A stretch of 57,167 nt of DNA from Vibrio fortis (GCF_000695685.1 NZ_JFFR01000032.1:1-57167); one strand, 5' to 3'. Shown: positions 16,284 to 25,483, numbered from the stretch's first letter. The notes: generated by a model not told the origin, from the sequence alone. A program made the numbers and translations.

Positions 16284-18764
16284 ATGCAGTCATTTTCTCT
16301 CTTTATACATGATATAGAGCAGCTTGCAGTTGAGTTAGAGACTGTGAGTTTCGCAACCAGCGATACGCTTTTGGTCCAGGTTTTCTCTTCTTTTGAGCAA
16401 GAGAGAGTAGAGGCTGCGTGTCAGATTATTCACGCGCGTTTCCCTGATTGCACTTCCATCGGCTGTAGCGCTGAACATTTTATTGATAGGGGTGAGCTAA
16501 GGCATCAAGGATTGTTGGTTGTCTTTAGTTGGTTCTCTTCGACAACGATTAGCTCAGCCGTGGTTCCATACAGTGATGACTTGGCTCGCGATAGCGATAA
16601 TATGCTACGCCAACTCGAATGCCACGATGGCACCCAAACGGCGATCTGTTTTGTTGATCGTCTGACGCTTGATAAAAACGATCTCTTCTATGCTTTTGAG
16701 CGCTCTGACCTCAATATTCCAATCTGTGGCGGTGCGTCAACCATTACCTCATCTGGGCGTTGGGTGATGAGTAACGGGCGTTGCTATCAAGAAGCCTATG
16801 TGATGGCTGCGCTGCATAGTGAAAAGCTCGCTGTGAATCGCGGCTATTTCACCGAGTGGAATCCTATTGGCAAAACCTTCCGTGTTACTGCTGCTCAAGG
16901 TTCTCATCTGATTCAACTTGATGGTGTGCCAATTCGGGAGCTTTATAACCGCTACCTTGCTGATGGCCTTGAAGTCCCTTTTGAACAATTGCACAACTTC
17001 CCGTTGATGGTCGGAGATCCAAAACAACAGAATATCTATTTACCGATCAGGATTGCTGACAATGAGGAAATGGAGTTCAGCGGCGAGTTTGAAGTCGGTG
17101 AAGAGGTGCGCTTTTGCTACGATCACCCATCACTAACCCTAGAACAAGTTAGATTGGGGGTTGAGCAGGCAGCGTTACATTCGCCTGAGTGCTTTTTTGT
17201 CTATAACTGCACCTCCCGTTTGGACTTCATTGAAGGAAACCAAGAAGTCGAGATCTTCCAGAAGCTGACCGACACTTATGGCGTTTACTGCATGGGTGAG
17301 CTCTTCTATGAACAAGGTCAGCAACGCCTGTTGCATCACAGCTTAACCTATATGGCACTCAGCGAAGGGGACAGCGCCAACTGTCGCCAATTAAGTAGTC
17401 AACCTGCCAGCAATATTTCACCCCTGTTTTCACTGATTCGTAATGCCTTAATGGATGTGGATGACATGAACAACAGCATGGTCAACAAGATTCAACAGCA
17501 GGCGAGTGCTCTAACCGCCAGTTATCGTGTTGACCGTCGTACGGGTTTACCTAACCGCAGTGTGTTGCGTGAAAGGTTGGCTCGAATGGGCGGCGCTAGC
17601 CACTTGCTGACGCTTAAGGTCACGACGTTTAGTCAGATTAATGAGAAGTACGGCTATCGCGTTGGGGACAAGCTTCTTAATGACCTGAGTGATCACTTCC
17701 AAAGCTCACTGACTCGCTTTTTTGAACAAGAGTGTCAGCTATATAGCGTGGGCATCGGTGAGTGGGCGGTAGTATTCGATAGCTTGGCAAGCGATGAGTA
17801 CATACAACAACGCTTCTCTGAGTTTGCTGATGAAACCGAGCATGTGAACTTTGAGCCTATGGGGCTTCCTGATATTGATTACTTGTCAGTATCGATTGGT
17901 GCTGGAATTGCCAGTCGCCGTGATTTTCCAACAACGTCCATTGATGATTTGTTGCTGAAGTCCATAGATGCGCGCCGCAGCGCAGTGAGTCACAATAAGC
18001 ATTTGGTTAACGCAAAGACCTTGGTTCAGCGAGAGAAGCAGCGTCAAGAGCAGCTTCGTTGGTTATCTTGTGTTAGCCGAGCTGTGATGAATCAGAATGT
18101 GGTAGCCTGTTCTCAACCGATCGTATCGGCGCACACCCACCAAGTAGAGAGCCATGAATGTTTAGTTCGAATTGAGGAAGAGGGTGAGCTGATCACTCCG
18201 GGACGCTTCTTACCGATTATTGAGGGAACTCATCTTTATACCCGCTTAAGCCGTCAGATGATTTCGCGCACCTTTGACTTTATGAGTACGAGAACCGACT
18301 CATTCAGTATCAACCTTGCACCACAAGACTTTACCAATGAGAAAACGGTGCTGCACCTTGAGCAAGCAATCAAAAGCATCAGTCATCCTCAGCGAATAGG
18401 TTTAGAGGTATTAGAAACCGAACAGATCAAAGACTACGGTCGCTTGATTGAAATCTGTAATCACTTTAGAGAGCTTGGTGTGAACATTATTGTTGATGAC
18501 TTTGGTTCTGGATATTCCAATATTGATGAGATCCTCAAGCTAGAGCCTCAGGTGATTAAGCTTGATGGGAGTTTGATTCGCAATATTGATCAGGATAAGA
18601 AGCAGCGCAAGATAGCTCAGCAGTTGGTCAGCTTGTGTCAGATTCTCAATGCTAAAACCGTGGCAGAGTTTGTTCACAATCAAGAGGTGTGTCGCATCGC
18701 AGAAGATATGGGGGTCGATTACCTACAAGGTTACTTCGTCGGCGAACCCACGCGTTTGTTCTAA
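16284..18764 (+). CDS. FIST / degenerate GGDEF / EAL protein, copy 2
   Basis: An 826-residue paralogue of the preceding gene, collinear over its whole length and most similar in the EAL domain. FIST_N/FIST_C occupy about the first 380 residues. The GGDEF-like loop is GIGEW. The EAL domain has ECLVR at about residue 624, NLAPQ, VDDFGSGYS, IKLDGSLI and YLQGYFVGEP. It is predicted to degrade c-di-GMP in response to an unknown FIST ligand. The start is the ATG at 16284, two codons after a GTG; there is no strong Shine-Dalgarno. The 203-base gap to copy 1 suggests it can be transcribed separately. parS and a terminator follow directly. Confidence 0.9.
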   Translation: MQSFSLFIHDIEQLAVELETVSFATSDTLLVQVFSSFEQERVEAACQIIHARFPDCTSIGCSAEHFIDRGELRHQGLLVVFSWFSSTTISSAVVPYSDDLARDSDNMLRQLECHDGTQTAICFVDRLTLDKNDLFYAFERSDLNIPICGGASTITSSGRWVMSNGRCYQEAYVMAALHSEKLAVNRGYFTEWNPIGKTFRVTAAQGSHLIQLDGVPIRELYNRYLADGLEVPFEQLHNFPLMVGDPKQQNIYLPIRIADNEEMEFSGEFEVGEEVRFCYDHPSLTLEQVRLGVEQAALHSPECFFVYNCTSRLDFIEGNQEVEIFQKLTDTYGVYCMGELFYEQGQQRLLHHSLTYMALSEGDSANCRQLSSQPASNISPLFSLIRNALMDVDDMNNSMVNKIQQQASALTASYRVDRRTGLPNRSVLRERLARMGGASHLLTLKVTTFSQINEKYGYRVGDKLLNDLSDHFQSSLTRFFEQECQLYSVGIGEWAVVFDSLASDEYIQQRFSEFADETEHVNFEPMGLPDIDYLSVSIGAGIASRRDFPTTSIDDLLLKSIDARRSAVSHNKHLVNAKTLVQREKQRQEQLRWLSCVSRAVMNQNVVACSQPIVSAHTHQVESHECLVRIEEEGELITPGRFLPIIEGTHLYTRLSRQMISRTFDFMSTRTDSFSINLAPQDFTNEKTVLHLEQAIKSISHPQRIGLEVLETEQIKDYGRLIEICNHFRELGVNIIVDDFGSGYSNIDEILKLEPQVIKLDGSLIRNIDQDKKQRKIAQQLVSLCQILNAKTVAEFVHNQEVCRIAEDMGVDYLQGYFVGEPTRLF

Positions 18765-18776
18765 TATTCGAACGAT

Positions 18777-18792
18777 TGTTTCACGTGAAACG
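18777..18792. promoter_or_regulatory. parS: parS, chromosome partition site
   Basis: TGTTTCACGTGAAACG contains the perfect 14-bp palindrome GTTTCACGTGAAAC (18778-18791). It matches the near-universal bacterial parS consensus TGTTNCACGTGAAACA at all but the last base. ParB nucleates here and spreads, and ParA moves the origin region. It lies between the stop of the second FIST-EAL gene and that gene's terminator. In vibrios, chromosome I parS sites cluster near oriC1. Confidence 0.92.
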
Positions 18793-18793
18793 T

Positions 18794-18823
18794 AAAGAGC
18801 GAGCCAAGGCTCGCTCTTTTATT
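18794..18823. terminator. bidirectional terminator after the FIST-EAL pair
   Basis: Stem AAAGAGCGAGCC / GGCTCGCTCTTT, tight loop, then T-rich sequence on the plus strand and A/T-rich sequence on the minus strand. It serves the FIST-EAL gene and the convergent DTW gene. Confidence 0.87.
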
Positions 18824-18824
18824 T

Positions 18825-19424
18825 TTACTTCAGGGCATGACCGCTTTTGTCAGCTTGGAATACCTTTAGGTAGTGGTGGAAGTACTGGTTTAGCGCTTGA
18901 GCTTGCTCGGTTTCACCCAATTGACTTAGTAACAGGCTTCCCACCTCACAGGTACATAAGTGCCCCGAATTTTGATTGCGCCTTAAGGTATAGGCTGAGT
19001 CTAGGCTAGGCGTGAGGTGTACCTGTGGAATGGTTTGCAACCACGGGCTTTTGTTCATCATCTTCTTAGCTTCTTGCCATGTCCCGTCGAGCACAATAAA
19101 CAGTAGCTTTTGATTCTCGGCTGGGTATACCTCAGTAATCTCAATGACATCAACACTTTGTTCACTTGGAAATAGCAGCAAAGCCTGAACCGTATCTTCC
19201 TGGATCATCGCCATTAATTCTGCTGGTGCGCTTTTGCGTTGCCAAATATAACTTTGGCAGTTTGGTAGTGTCTGCTGCAGTAGCTTTCCTGTGTTGGTAT
19301 CGCGCTTGAGTTCATTCTCATGAGTAAGCAGTGCAATGTTCACCGAGCTTTCAAGTGCGGGTATCTGTGGGCAAATGCATTGATGAGTGAAGCCACATCG
19401 CTGGCAAGCCGTTAGCTTTTCCAT
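18825..19424 (-). CDS. DTW-domain tRNA aminocarboxypropyltransferase-like protein
   Basis: A 199-residue DTW-domain protein. Cysteines at 7, 10, 16 and 18 (ACQRCGFTHQCIC) form the family's N-terminal zinc-type cluster, and LDGTWQEAKKM (Asp113-Trp116) is the DTW motif. Family members such as E. coli TapT (YfiP) put a 3-amino-3-carboxypropyl group on uridine in tRNA. Several DTW subfamilies exist, so the exact target is not assigned. I chose the ATG at 19424: it lies one base after the TAG of the upstream lipoprotein gene, which suggests coupled translation. Confidence 0.85.
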   Translation of the reverse strand: MEKLTACQRCGFTHQCICPQIPALESSVNIALLTHENELKRDTNTGKLLQQTLPNCQSYIWQRKSAPAELMAMIQEDTVQALLLFPSEQSVDVIEITEVYPAENQKLLFIVLDGTWQEAKKMMNKSPWLQTIPQVHLTPSLDSAYTLRRNQNSGHLCTCEVGSLLLSQLGETEQAQALNQYFHHYLKVFQADKSGHALK

Positions 19425-19425
19425 A

Positions 19426-20973
19426 CTAGAGCTTAACTCCCTTCTGCATTGGAGAGATCTCGTCAGCAAACAGTGTTACTTGGCTCACCTTGTCGCTGGT
19501 GATTTTAGGGGCAACGCTTGGATTAAGTGGGTAACTAACACCTGAGTACTGCAAAACATGTTGTGCTGGTGTTGCACCACCGCCACTGACGTTAAACACG
19601 AGATCTTGCCAGCCGTTGTGTTGCTCTTCTCCCAAGTGAATCTTTCCTTGTACTAAGGTCATTCGGCTGTTGAAGCGCCATTGTTGTTGATGGTTTTCAA
19701 AAACCAGCAGGGTGCATCCTCCAGAACCACACCAGTTCAGTTGTGCCAGCAACTCCTCTTGCCCGTCACCATTGAGGTCATAGGTCAGCCAACGATATTG
19801 GGTATCGTCAGTCGAAGTGTTGTGGATCTTAAAATAGTCACGGATCGCGCGGTCGACCTTGGGATCAAGTTGATCGCTGCCATTGATTCTTTGTGGTGTA
19901 AGATCGGCGGCGGGTTTAGGCGTTGACGTCAGATCTTGTTGTTTCGCTTTGAACAACACTAAACCTCCGTCGGCTATTGGGTACACGACATTACCAACAC
20001 GCTCTTTTTTCGCTGTCAGTTGGCTACCTTCACGAGTAAAAATACGCTCTGAGATTAGATACTGCTGCTGGTGGCGCGTCATCACTACTTGAACTTGGTC
20101 AGCGTTGAGTTGCTGCCAGAACCCTTGCTCAATAATAGGGTCATCGCCGTTGCTGTATGAGTAGGTGGTGACCGCACTGTGGTCATCATTCAACTCCAGA
20201 GTAACCGAGAAACCGGCATTCTGTGTTGAGCTGGCAAAATAGCGATCAGCCCATTCTAGGGTCGGATCTTGATTAGAGAGCGTCGCACAGCCTTTTTGTG
20301 TTTTGTCATTGACGGTTAGTTCTGCACTCCAACCATACAAGCTATCGCTCATAGTGTCGTTGCAGCGGCTCTTGGTTAGGTTCAGCTCGCCAGCGTCTTG
20401 AGCACTACTCAACTGATAGTTGCGTTGTTCGTTGCTTATGCGGCTTGATTGAATCTCAAAAGCTTGCGGAGTTTCACCCATTTTTGAGTAGGTCACTTGG
20501 CTCTTATCGAATTGCGCAGACCAAAAAGGCTCATTGCCAAAAGCACGCGTTGATTTGAGGGGCTGGCTGCAACGGTTAGGGTTCTCTGCCGTGAGAATAT
20601 TGACTTGGTCGACAACAAAGCGAGCTGTGAAATCGGCGTTGTATCCGGTTTGACTCGGCACAGTCAGGTGGCCAATGAGTTCGCCATACATAGGTTGATA
20701 GGGTGTATTGGAGAGTCCTTGAGCTTCTAGTGCTAGCTCTGGTGACAAATCTAGCCAGTATTGTTCTTGGCTGCCGCAAGGGGTAAAGGTGCGACTCTCA
20801 TGTCCAACAATCACCTGACCGCGCATGATAAAGGTTTGCGGTTGAATGGTACTGGGCGCATCTAGGCTAGCTGCGGGTGATTTTTCTGGTTCAGAAGTGG
20901 GCTGTTGGGTTTGGCTACAACCCGTCAGAGCGATGGCTGTGAGCCACACCGCTGGGTTTTTAAGTACCTTCAT
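19426..20973 (-). CDS. large lipoprotein of unknown function
   Basis: A 515-residue predicted lipoprotein. The signal peptide ends in LTGC (Cys19), followed by a low-complexity Ser/Pro linker. The middle has a GNEPFWSAQFD segment, seen in uncharacterised COG3650-type lipoproteins. The C-terminal part has WLTYDLNGDGQEELLAQL, which looks like a calcium-loop or FG-GAP-like element, next to CGSGGC. No enzymatic motif is evident. The ATG at 20973 has GAGGAAG upstream. It is the first gene of a pair with the DTW gene and is divergent from the EVE gene by only 39 bases. Confidence 0.8.
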   Translation of the reverse strand: MKVLKNPAVWLTAIALTGCSQTQQPTSEPEKSPAASLDAPSTIQPQTFIMRGQVIVGHESRTFTPCGSQEQYWLDLSPELALEAQGLSNTPYQPMYGELIGHLTVPSQTGYNADFTARFVVDQVNILTAENPNRCSQPLKSTRAFGNEPFWSAQFDKSQVTYSKMGETPQAFEIQSSRISNEQRNYQLSSAQDAGELNLTKSRCNDTMSDSLYGWSAELTVNDKTQKGCATLSNQDPTLEWADRYFASSTQNAGFSVTLELNDDHSAVTTYSYSNGDDPIIEQGFWQQLNADQVQVVMTRHQQQYLISERIFTREGSQLTAKKERVGNVVYPIADGGLVLFKAKQQDLTSTPKPAADLTPQRINGSDQLDPKVDRAIRDYFKIHNTSTDDTQYRWLTYDLNGDGQEELLAQLNWCGSGGCTLLVFENHQQQWRFNSRMTLVQGKIHLGEEQHNGWQDLVFNVSGGGATPAQHVLQYSGVSYPLNPSVAPKITSDKVSQVTLFADEISPMQKGVKL

Positions 20974-21012
20974 GTTATATCTTCCTCGGAGCAACCGTTA
21001 ATTGGATTTATT

Positions 21013-21480
21013 ATGGCATATTGGTTATTTAAAACAGAACCCGACACTTTTTCTATCCATACTCTGCGAGTACAAAACACCTCTTGCTGGGAGGGGGTTC
21101 GTAACTACCAAGCCCGTAATATGATGCGAGATCAGGTCAAATTGGGTGACCTAGTGATGATTTACCACTCGTCATGCAAGAAAGTTGGCGTCGCTGGTAT
21201 CGCTAAAGTGACGCGAGAGGCGTATCCAGATCATTTTCAGTTTGATCCAGAGAGTGACTATTACGACGCCAAATCGTCACCGGATAACCCTCGCTGGGTA
21301 ATGGTCGATGTCGAGTACGTGCGAACCACCGAACGCTTGATCCCTTTAGCGACGCTAAAAGCGATGCCTGAACTTGAGAATATGCCTTTGGTAAAGCGTG
21401 GTAACCGCTTATCCATCATGCCAGTGACGGAGCAAGAGTGGCAGGCTATTTTAAGCAAAGAGGTGCTGGGTTCTCGCTAG
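21013..21480 (+). CDS. EVE-domain protein
   Basis: A 155-residue single-domain EVE protein (related to PUA and YTH folds) that probably binds modified nucleotides in RNA or DNA. Typical segments are YWLFKTEPDTFSI at the start, CWEGVRNYQARNMMRD and GDLVMIYHS. Solitary EVE proteins have no established substrate. The ATG at 21013 begins the conserved domain; only a weak GGA lies upstream. Its promoter must overlap the 5' end of the divergent lipoprotein gene. A bidirectional terminator follows. Confidence 0.9.
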   Translation: MAYWLFKTEPDTFSIHTLRVQNTSCWEGVRNYQARNMMRDQVKLGDLVMIYHSSCKKVGVAGIAKVTREAYPDHFQFDPESDYYDAKSSPDNPRWVMVDVEYVRTTERLIPLATLKAMPELENMPLVKRGNRLSIMPVTEQEWQAILSKEVLGSR

Positions 21481-21510
21481 CTTTAGAGCTTATGGGAACG
21501 TGAAGGTTCA

Positions 21511-21537
21511 AAAAAGGCAGCGCTAGGCTGCCTTTTT
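21511..21537. terminator. bidirectional terminator
   Basis: Perfect 11-bp stem AAAAAGGCAGC / GCTGCCTTTTT, loop GCTAG. It separates the EVE gene (plus) from yigL (minus). Confidence 0.9.
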
Positions 21538-21557
21538 AGTTTTAGAAGAAGAGGGCG

Positions 21558-22385
21558 TTACAGTAGATGCTCTTCAAGATAGTGAGCCACGGCATCATCT
21601 GCGTTACTACCAATAACTTCATTGTTCGGTAGTGCTTGCATCACTTTTTCATGCGATGTTCCCATTACCAAGCCTTTGCCTGCCATTGCTAACATTTCAG
21701 CATCGTTCATACCATCACCAAAGGCAATGCAGTTCTCTAGAGTAAGGTTTAGCGATTTTGCAACGGCTTCTAACGCATGGCCCTTAGAGACTTCTGCTGC
21801 CATCACTTCCAAACACCAAGGGGTAGAGAAGGCGATATTCAGTTTATCGCCAAAGGTTTCTCGTAACTTCTGCTCGAACGTCACTAGGTATTCATGATCG
21901 TGTTCTGGGTGAGTAAAGAAGACCTTAGCAATGCCGTCAGTGGGTGCTTGCTCCGCTTCAAAGCGTTTGTAGCTAAAGCCTGACTCACTATGGAACTTAG
22001 CAAGCATCTCATCTTCGCGATCCAACAACCAATCTTCGTTTTGGTACATGTGGATGAAAATGTTCGGATCTTGACGAACAATGTCGACCACAGGCTGCAC
22101 AAGCTCTTGAGGTACGTTCTGGCTGTACATCAGTTGGTCGTCTTTATCGTGCACACGCGCGCCGTTAGAGGTGATCATATACGCTGGAATACCGGCTTGC
22201 TGACGAATACCTGCAACGTCAACGTGATGTCGACCAGTGGCAAAAATAAAGGTGAAGCCTTGCTGGTGTAACTTCTTCAACGTCTGCTTGGTAAAGTCAC
22301 TCAACTTATGGTTGGGAGCGAGCAGCGTGCCATCAAGATCAGAGGCAACAATATTGATGGAATCTTTTAGTGCAGGAATCGTCAT
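21558..22385 (-). CDS. yigL: YigL-type HAD phosphatase (Cof family)
   Basis: A 275-residue Cof-type sugar/nucleotide phosphatase. SDLDGTLL supplies the nucleophile, and FATGRHHVDV and ITSNGARVHD are close to E. coli YigL, which dephosphorylates pyridoxal phosphate and sugar phosphates and helps relieve phosphosugar stress. The C-terminal GDGMNDAEML is motif IV. Adjacency to pldB matches E. coli. It lies 143 bases downstream of pldB, on the same strand. Confidence 0.94.
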   Translation of the reverse strand: MTIPALKDSINIVASDLDGTLLAPNHKLSDFTKQTLKKLHQQGFTFIFATGRHHVDVAGIRQQAGIPAYMITSNGARVHDKDDQLMYSQNVPQELVQPVVDIVRQDPNIFIHMYQNEDWLLDREDEMLAKFHSESGFSYKRFEAEQAPTDGIAKVFFTHPEHDHEYLVTFEQKLRETFGDKLNIAFSTPWCLEVMAAEVSKGHALEAVAKSLNLTLENCIAFGDGMNDAEMLAMAGKGLVMGTSHEKVMQALPNNEVIGSNADDAVAHYLEEHLL

Positions 22386-22528
22386 TTAACCCTCGATACA
22401 GCGTACTTGACTAATAGAGACACCAAACAACGGCTGGTGTCCAATGTTGTAAGACAAATTGTACGTGAAATTAGCCCAACAAAAGAGGGCAAAGCTCTAT
22501 TACTTGCCTTCCTCTTTACCAAACCTTT

Positions 22529-23509
22529 TTAGCGAAAAAACGCAACAATTGAGTCTAAGGTTTGATTGCGATACTGATCGATTTCAAACAGCACTTCATG
22601 TCTTGAGCCTTGGATACTGATCATCTCGCTGTCTGTATTCGTTTTGCGTAGTTTATTGATGAAGCTTTGTTGAGCTTGGTTACAAACGATCTGCTCGTTG
22701 CCCGCTTGAATCAACAAAAGAGGAATTTTAATTTGGCGCGTCTGTTGAATCGCTTGTTTAGCAGCCATCAACCCCTGCCATACCCAGCGCGTGCTTGGAC
22801 CACCAACTTGAATCTCTGGATTGTCGTCATACAGCTTTCTGAACCATTGGTAACGAACTTTGCTCTGACTGAGCAGATTGTTTTCAAAAGGTTTAGCGTA
22901 ATACGCTTTATGTCCCGGCGCATAGGTTGGCTTGGCGTAAAGCCCCGTTAGCAGCTGTGCAACGAGCATAGCTATGGGTTTGAGATACCAATCAGTATTG
23001 ACGCCAAACATAGGCGCGCATAGGACGACTTTTTCAAAACGGTGGTCTGGCGTTGTTTGCAGATAGCGAGTCGCGATGGTACTGCCCATTGAATGGGCGA
23101 GTAAGTAGCGTTGCTCATATTTGTCGAGTGGGAAGTGCTGGAGAATTTCACGCATATCACGGATGTAATCATCAAACTCATGAATATGACCAATGTCAGA
23201 GTCTTGCACACTGCGTTGTGAACGACCTTGACCTTGATGATCAAAAGAGTAAATGTCATAACCTTGATGATAGAGATCGTAGAAAAGCTCTTGGTATTTT
23301 TCGCAGCACTCTATGCGCCCATTCGAGATAACAATCGCTTTGCTATGCTGTGGAGAAGTAAAGCTCGACCAGTAGAGTTTTTTCTTGCTCGATGAGGTGA
23401 CGTAACCTTCATTTCGTTGTTGCCAAAAGGCTGAGATCGGGTGTTTAATCGCTTCCTCAAATTGAGGCTCTTGAGTGAAATAAGAAGGTGCGGCAGCGCT
23501 GTTTGCCAT
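22529..23509 (-). CDS. pldB: lysophospholipase L2
   Basis: A 326-residue alpha/beta hydrolase that deacylates lysophospholipids at the inner membrane. Ser140 lies in the nucleophile elbow LAHSMGST, and the oxyanion region SFDHQGQGRS is present. A late Asp and His (SRHEVLFE) complete the triad. Gene order pldB-yigL and the divergent rhtB match E. coli. Confidence 0.94.
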   Translation of the reverse strand: MANSAAAPSYFTQEPQFEEAIKHPISAFWQQRNEGYVTSSSKKKLYWSSFTSPQHSKAIVISNGRIECCEKYQELFYDLYHQGYDIYSFDHQGQGRSQRSVQDSDIGHIHEFDDYIRDMREILQHFPLDKYEQRYLLAHSMGSTIATRYLQTTPDHRFEKVVLCAPMFGVNTDWYLKPIAMLVAQLLTGLYAKPTYAPGHKAYYAKPFENNLLSQSKVRYQWFRKLYDDNPEIQVGGPSTRWVWQGLMAAKQAIQQTRQIKIPLLLIQAGNEQIVCNQAQQSFINKLRKTNTDSEMISIQGSRHEVLFEIDQYRNQTLDSIVAFFR

Positions 23510-23589
23510 GAGAAGTTACCTGAAAGAATACTGATGAGAGCTTTATCGCTATTGATGTTATTAGATTAAAGTACTGCTAAGGAAATGCA

Positions 23590-24207
23590 ATGGATACTCA
23601 TGTTTGGCTCGCTTATGTCGTGACCGCAATTCTGTTTAGTTTAGCGCCGGGTTCCGGCACCGTGAATTCGATCAGCAATGGCCTCAGCTATGGTACTCGT
23701 AAATCATTGGCTTCTATTGCAGGCCTGCAAATTGGGTTGGCATTTCATATCTTGTTGGTCGGTGCGGGGATTGGTGCGCTGGTGGCTAAATCCGCGTTCG
23801 CGTTCACATTAATTAAATGGGTAGGTGTGGTTTATCTTATCTGGCTCGGTATTCAAAAGTGGCGCGATACTTCTAGTATGGTTGCGACAGAAGAGGGTAC
23901 ATCGCAGTCAAGTTGGGCACTTTTGCGCAATGCGGTGTTAATTAATCTTACAAACCCGAAATCTATTGTATTTTTGGTTGCATTGTTCCCGCAATTTATA
24001 GACCCTTCACAACCCCAAACTCCACAACTTTTGGTACTCGGTGTGACAACAGTATTCATTGATAGCGTTGTTATGTTGGGCTACACCTCATTGGCGTCAC
24101 AAATGGGACGTTTTATTCGTTCCGATCGCGTAATGGGTAAGATAAATAAGATTTTTGGTGGTATGTTCATGGGTTGCGGCGCGCTGCTTGCCGCAGCTAA
24201 GGCTTAA
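23590..24207 (+). CDS. rhtB: LysE/RhtB-family exporter
   Basis: A 205-residue inner-membrane exporter with about six hydrophobic segments and the family signature FSLAPGSGTVNSISNG near the start. E. coli RhtB exports homoserine and its lactone. Neighbourhood with pldB supports RhtB rather than another LysE-type paralogue. It lies 23 bases before the EAL-HDOD gene and may be cotranscribed with it. Confidence 0.92.
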   Translation: MDTHVWLAYVVTAILFSLAPGSGTVNSISNGLSYGTRKSLASIAGLQIGLAFHILLVGAGIGALVAKSAFAFTLIKWVGVVYLIWLGIQKWRDTSSMVATEEGTSQSSWALLRNAVLINLTNPKSIVFLVALFPQFIDPSQPQTPQLLVLGVTTVFIDSVVMLGYTSLASQMGRFIRSDRVMGKINKIFGGMFMGCGALLAAAKA

Positions 24208-24230
24208 CCAATCATAGAGTTAGAAAATAG

Positions 24231-25451
24231 ATGACCGCTACATACGTCGCTCGACAACCTATCTTTAACCGAAAAAAACATACTCTTGGTTATGAGTTGT
24301 TGTTTCGTGATGGGGACAATAATGCCTATCCAGCGCATATTGAGTCGAATAGAGCTACGTATCGTCTGATCGTCGAAAACTTTTTATCAGTGGGTCTCAA
24401 CCCATCGATTCCTTCATCGCGCTGCTTCATTAATTTCCCATATCAAAGTCTATTGCGCCGTCTTCCTCAAAGCTTGCCAAAAGACAAAGTAGTTATCGAA
24501 ATCTTGGAGACCTGTTCACCGACACCTGAGCTGTTAGAGGCGGTGAAAGATCTCTATAAACAGGGTTACATGATTGCTCTGGACGACTTTACCTCGACAC
24601 CAGAGTGGGAAGCCTTTCTTAAATATACGCACATTGTAAAGCTCGACATTATGCAGATGGGCTTAGATGCCGCGTGTGAATTGGTGCAAAAACATCAAGG
24701 CAAGAAGTACAGCTTTCTCGCAGAGCGTGTTGAAACAGAAGAAGAGTTTCAACGAGCTAAGCAGGCGGGTTTTAAGTTTTTTCAGGGCTATTTTTTCAGT
24801 AAGCCAGAAATGGTTAAGACCAAATACATCAGCCCTGAACACGTGATTGCAATGGAGTTGTTCCAAGAGGTCTGCAAGCCTAATGTCGACTTTAAGCGTG
24901 TAGAAAGCATTGTGGCAAAGGATGTCGCGCTCTCTTACAAGCTACTCCGTTTTGTGAATACCATGTCGCCACGCCTGGAAGTCAGCATCTCCTCATTTCG
25001 TCAGGCGCTGGTGTATTTAGGGCAAGACAACCTCAAGATGTTTGTGTCATTGGCGGTTGCCTCTTATGTCTCTGACAAGAAACCAAAAGAGTTATACAGC
25101 TTATCTCTGCAACGTGCTCAGTTCTGTCAGCGTATGTCGCGCTATCAACCCTTTGAAGGGCACACGGAGCAGGCCTTCATGATTGGGCTTTTCTCACTGT
25201 TGGATGCGTTACTCGACCTGTCGTTAGAGCATTTAGTTGAACAGTTGCCGTTATGTAAGATTATTAAGCTGGCGCTGCTGCGTCGAGAGGGGCCATATGG
25301 TCAACTGCTGGCTCTAGAAGAGAGCTTTGAACACGCTGATTGGCGTCAGATAGAAGAGCACTGTAATACGTTAGGACTCAGTGTTGAGCAGGTTAAAGCT
25401 GAGCTTGCTGAGGCGCAACGTTGGAGCCATAGCATTACGAGTCAAACCTAG
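24231..25451 (+). CDS. EAL-HDOD c-di-GMP signalling protein
   Basis: A 406-residue YuxH-type protein. The EAL domain covers residues 1 to about 190 with YELLFR (Glu22) in place of EALLR, INFPYQSL, VIEILET, ALDDFT, IVKLDIM, ERVET and FFQGYFFSKPE. The residues expected for metal and substrate binding are mostly kept. The HDOD domain follows (about 200-380). From memory, the domain make-up and neighbourhood resemble V. cholerae CdgJ, a phosphodiesterase that affects motility and biofilm. The ATG start has no strong Shine-Dalgarno. A terminator follows. Confidence 0.9.
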   Translation: MTATYVARQPIFNRKKHTLGYELLFRDGDNNAYPAHIESNRATYRLIVENFLSVGLNPSIPSSRCFINFPYQSLLRRLPQSLPKDKVVIEILETCSPTPELLEAVKDLYKQGYMIALDDFTSTPEWEAFLKYTHIVKLDIMQMGLDAACELVQKHQGKKYSFLAERVETEEEFQRAKQAGFKFFQGYFFSKPEMVKTKYISPEHVIAMELFQEVCKPNVDFKRVESIVAKDVALSYKLLRFVNTMSPRLEVSISSFRQALVYLGQDNLKMFVSLAVASYVSDKKPKELYSLSLQRAQFCQRMSRYQPFEGHTEQAFMIGLFSLLDALLDLSLEHLVEQLPLCKIIKLALLRREGPYGQLLALEESFEHADWRQIEEHCNTLGLSVEQVKAELAEAQRWSHSITSQT

Positions 25452-25483
25452 CTGCTCGAATATTAAACTTTTATGACAGTAGA

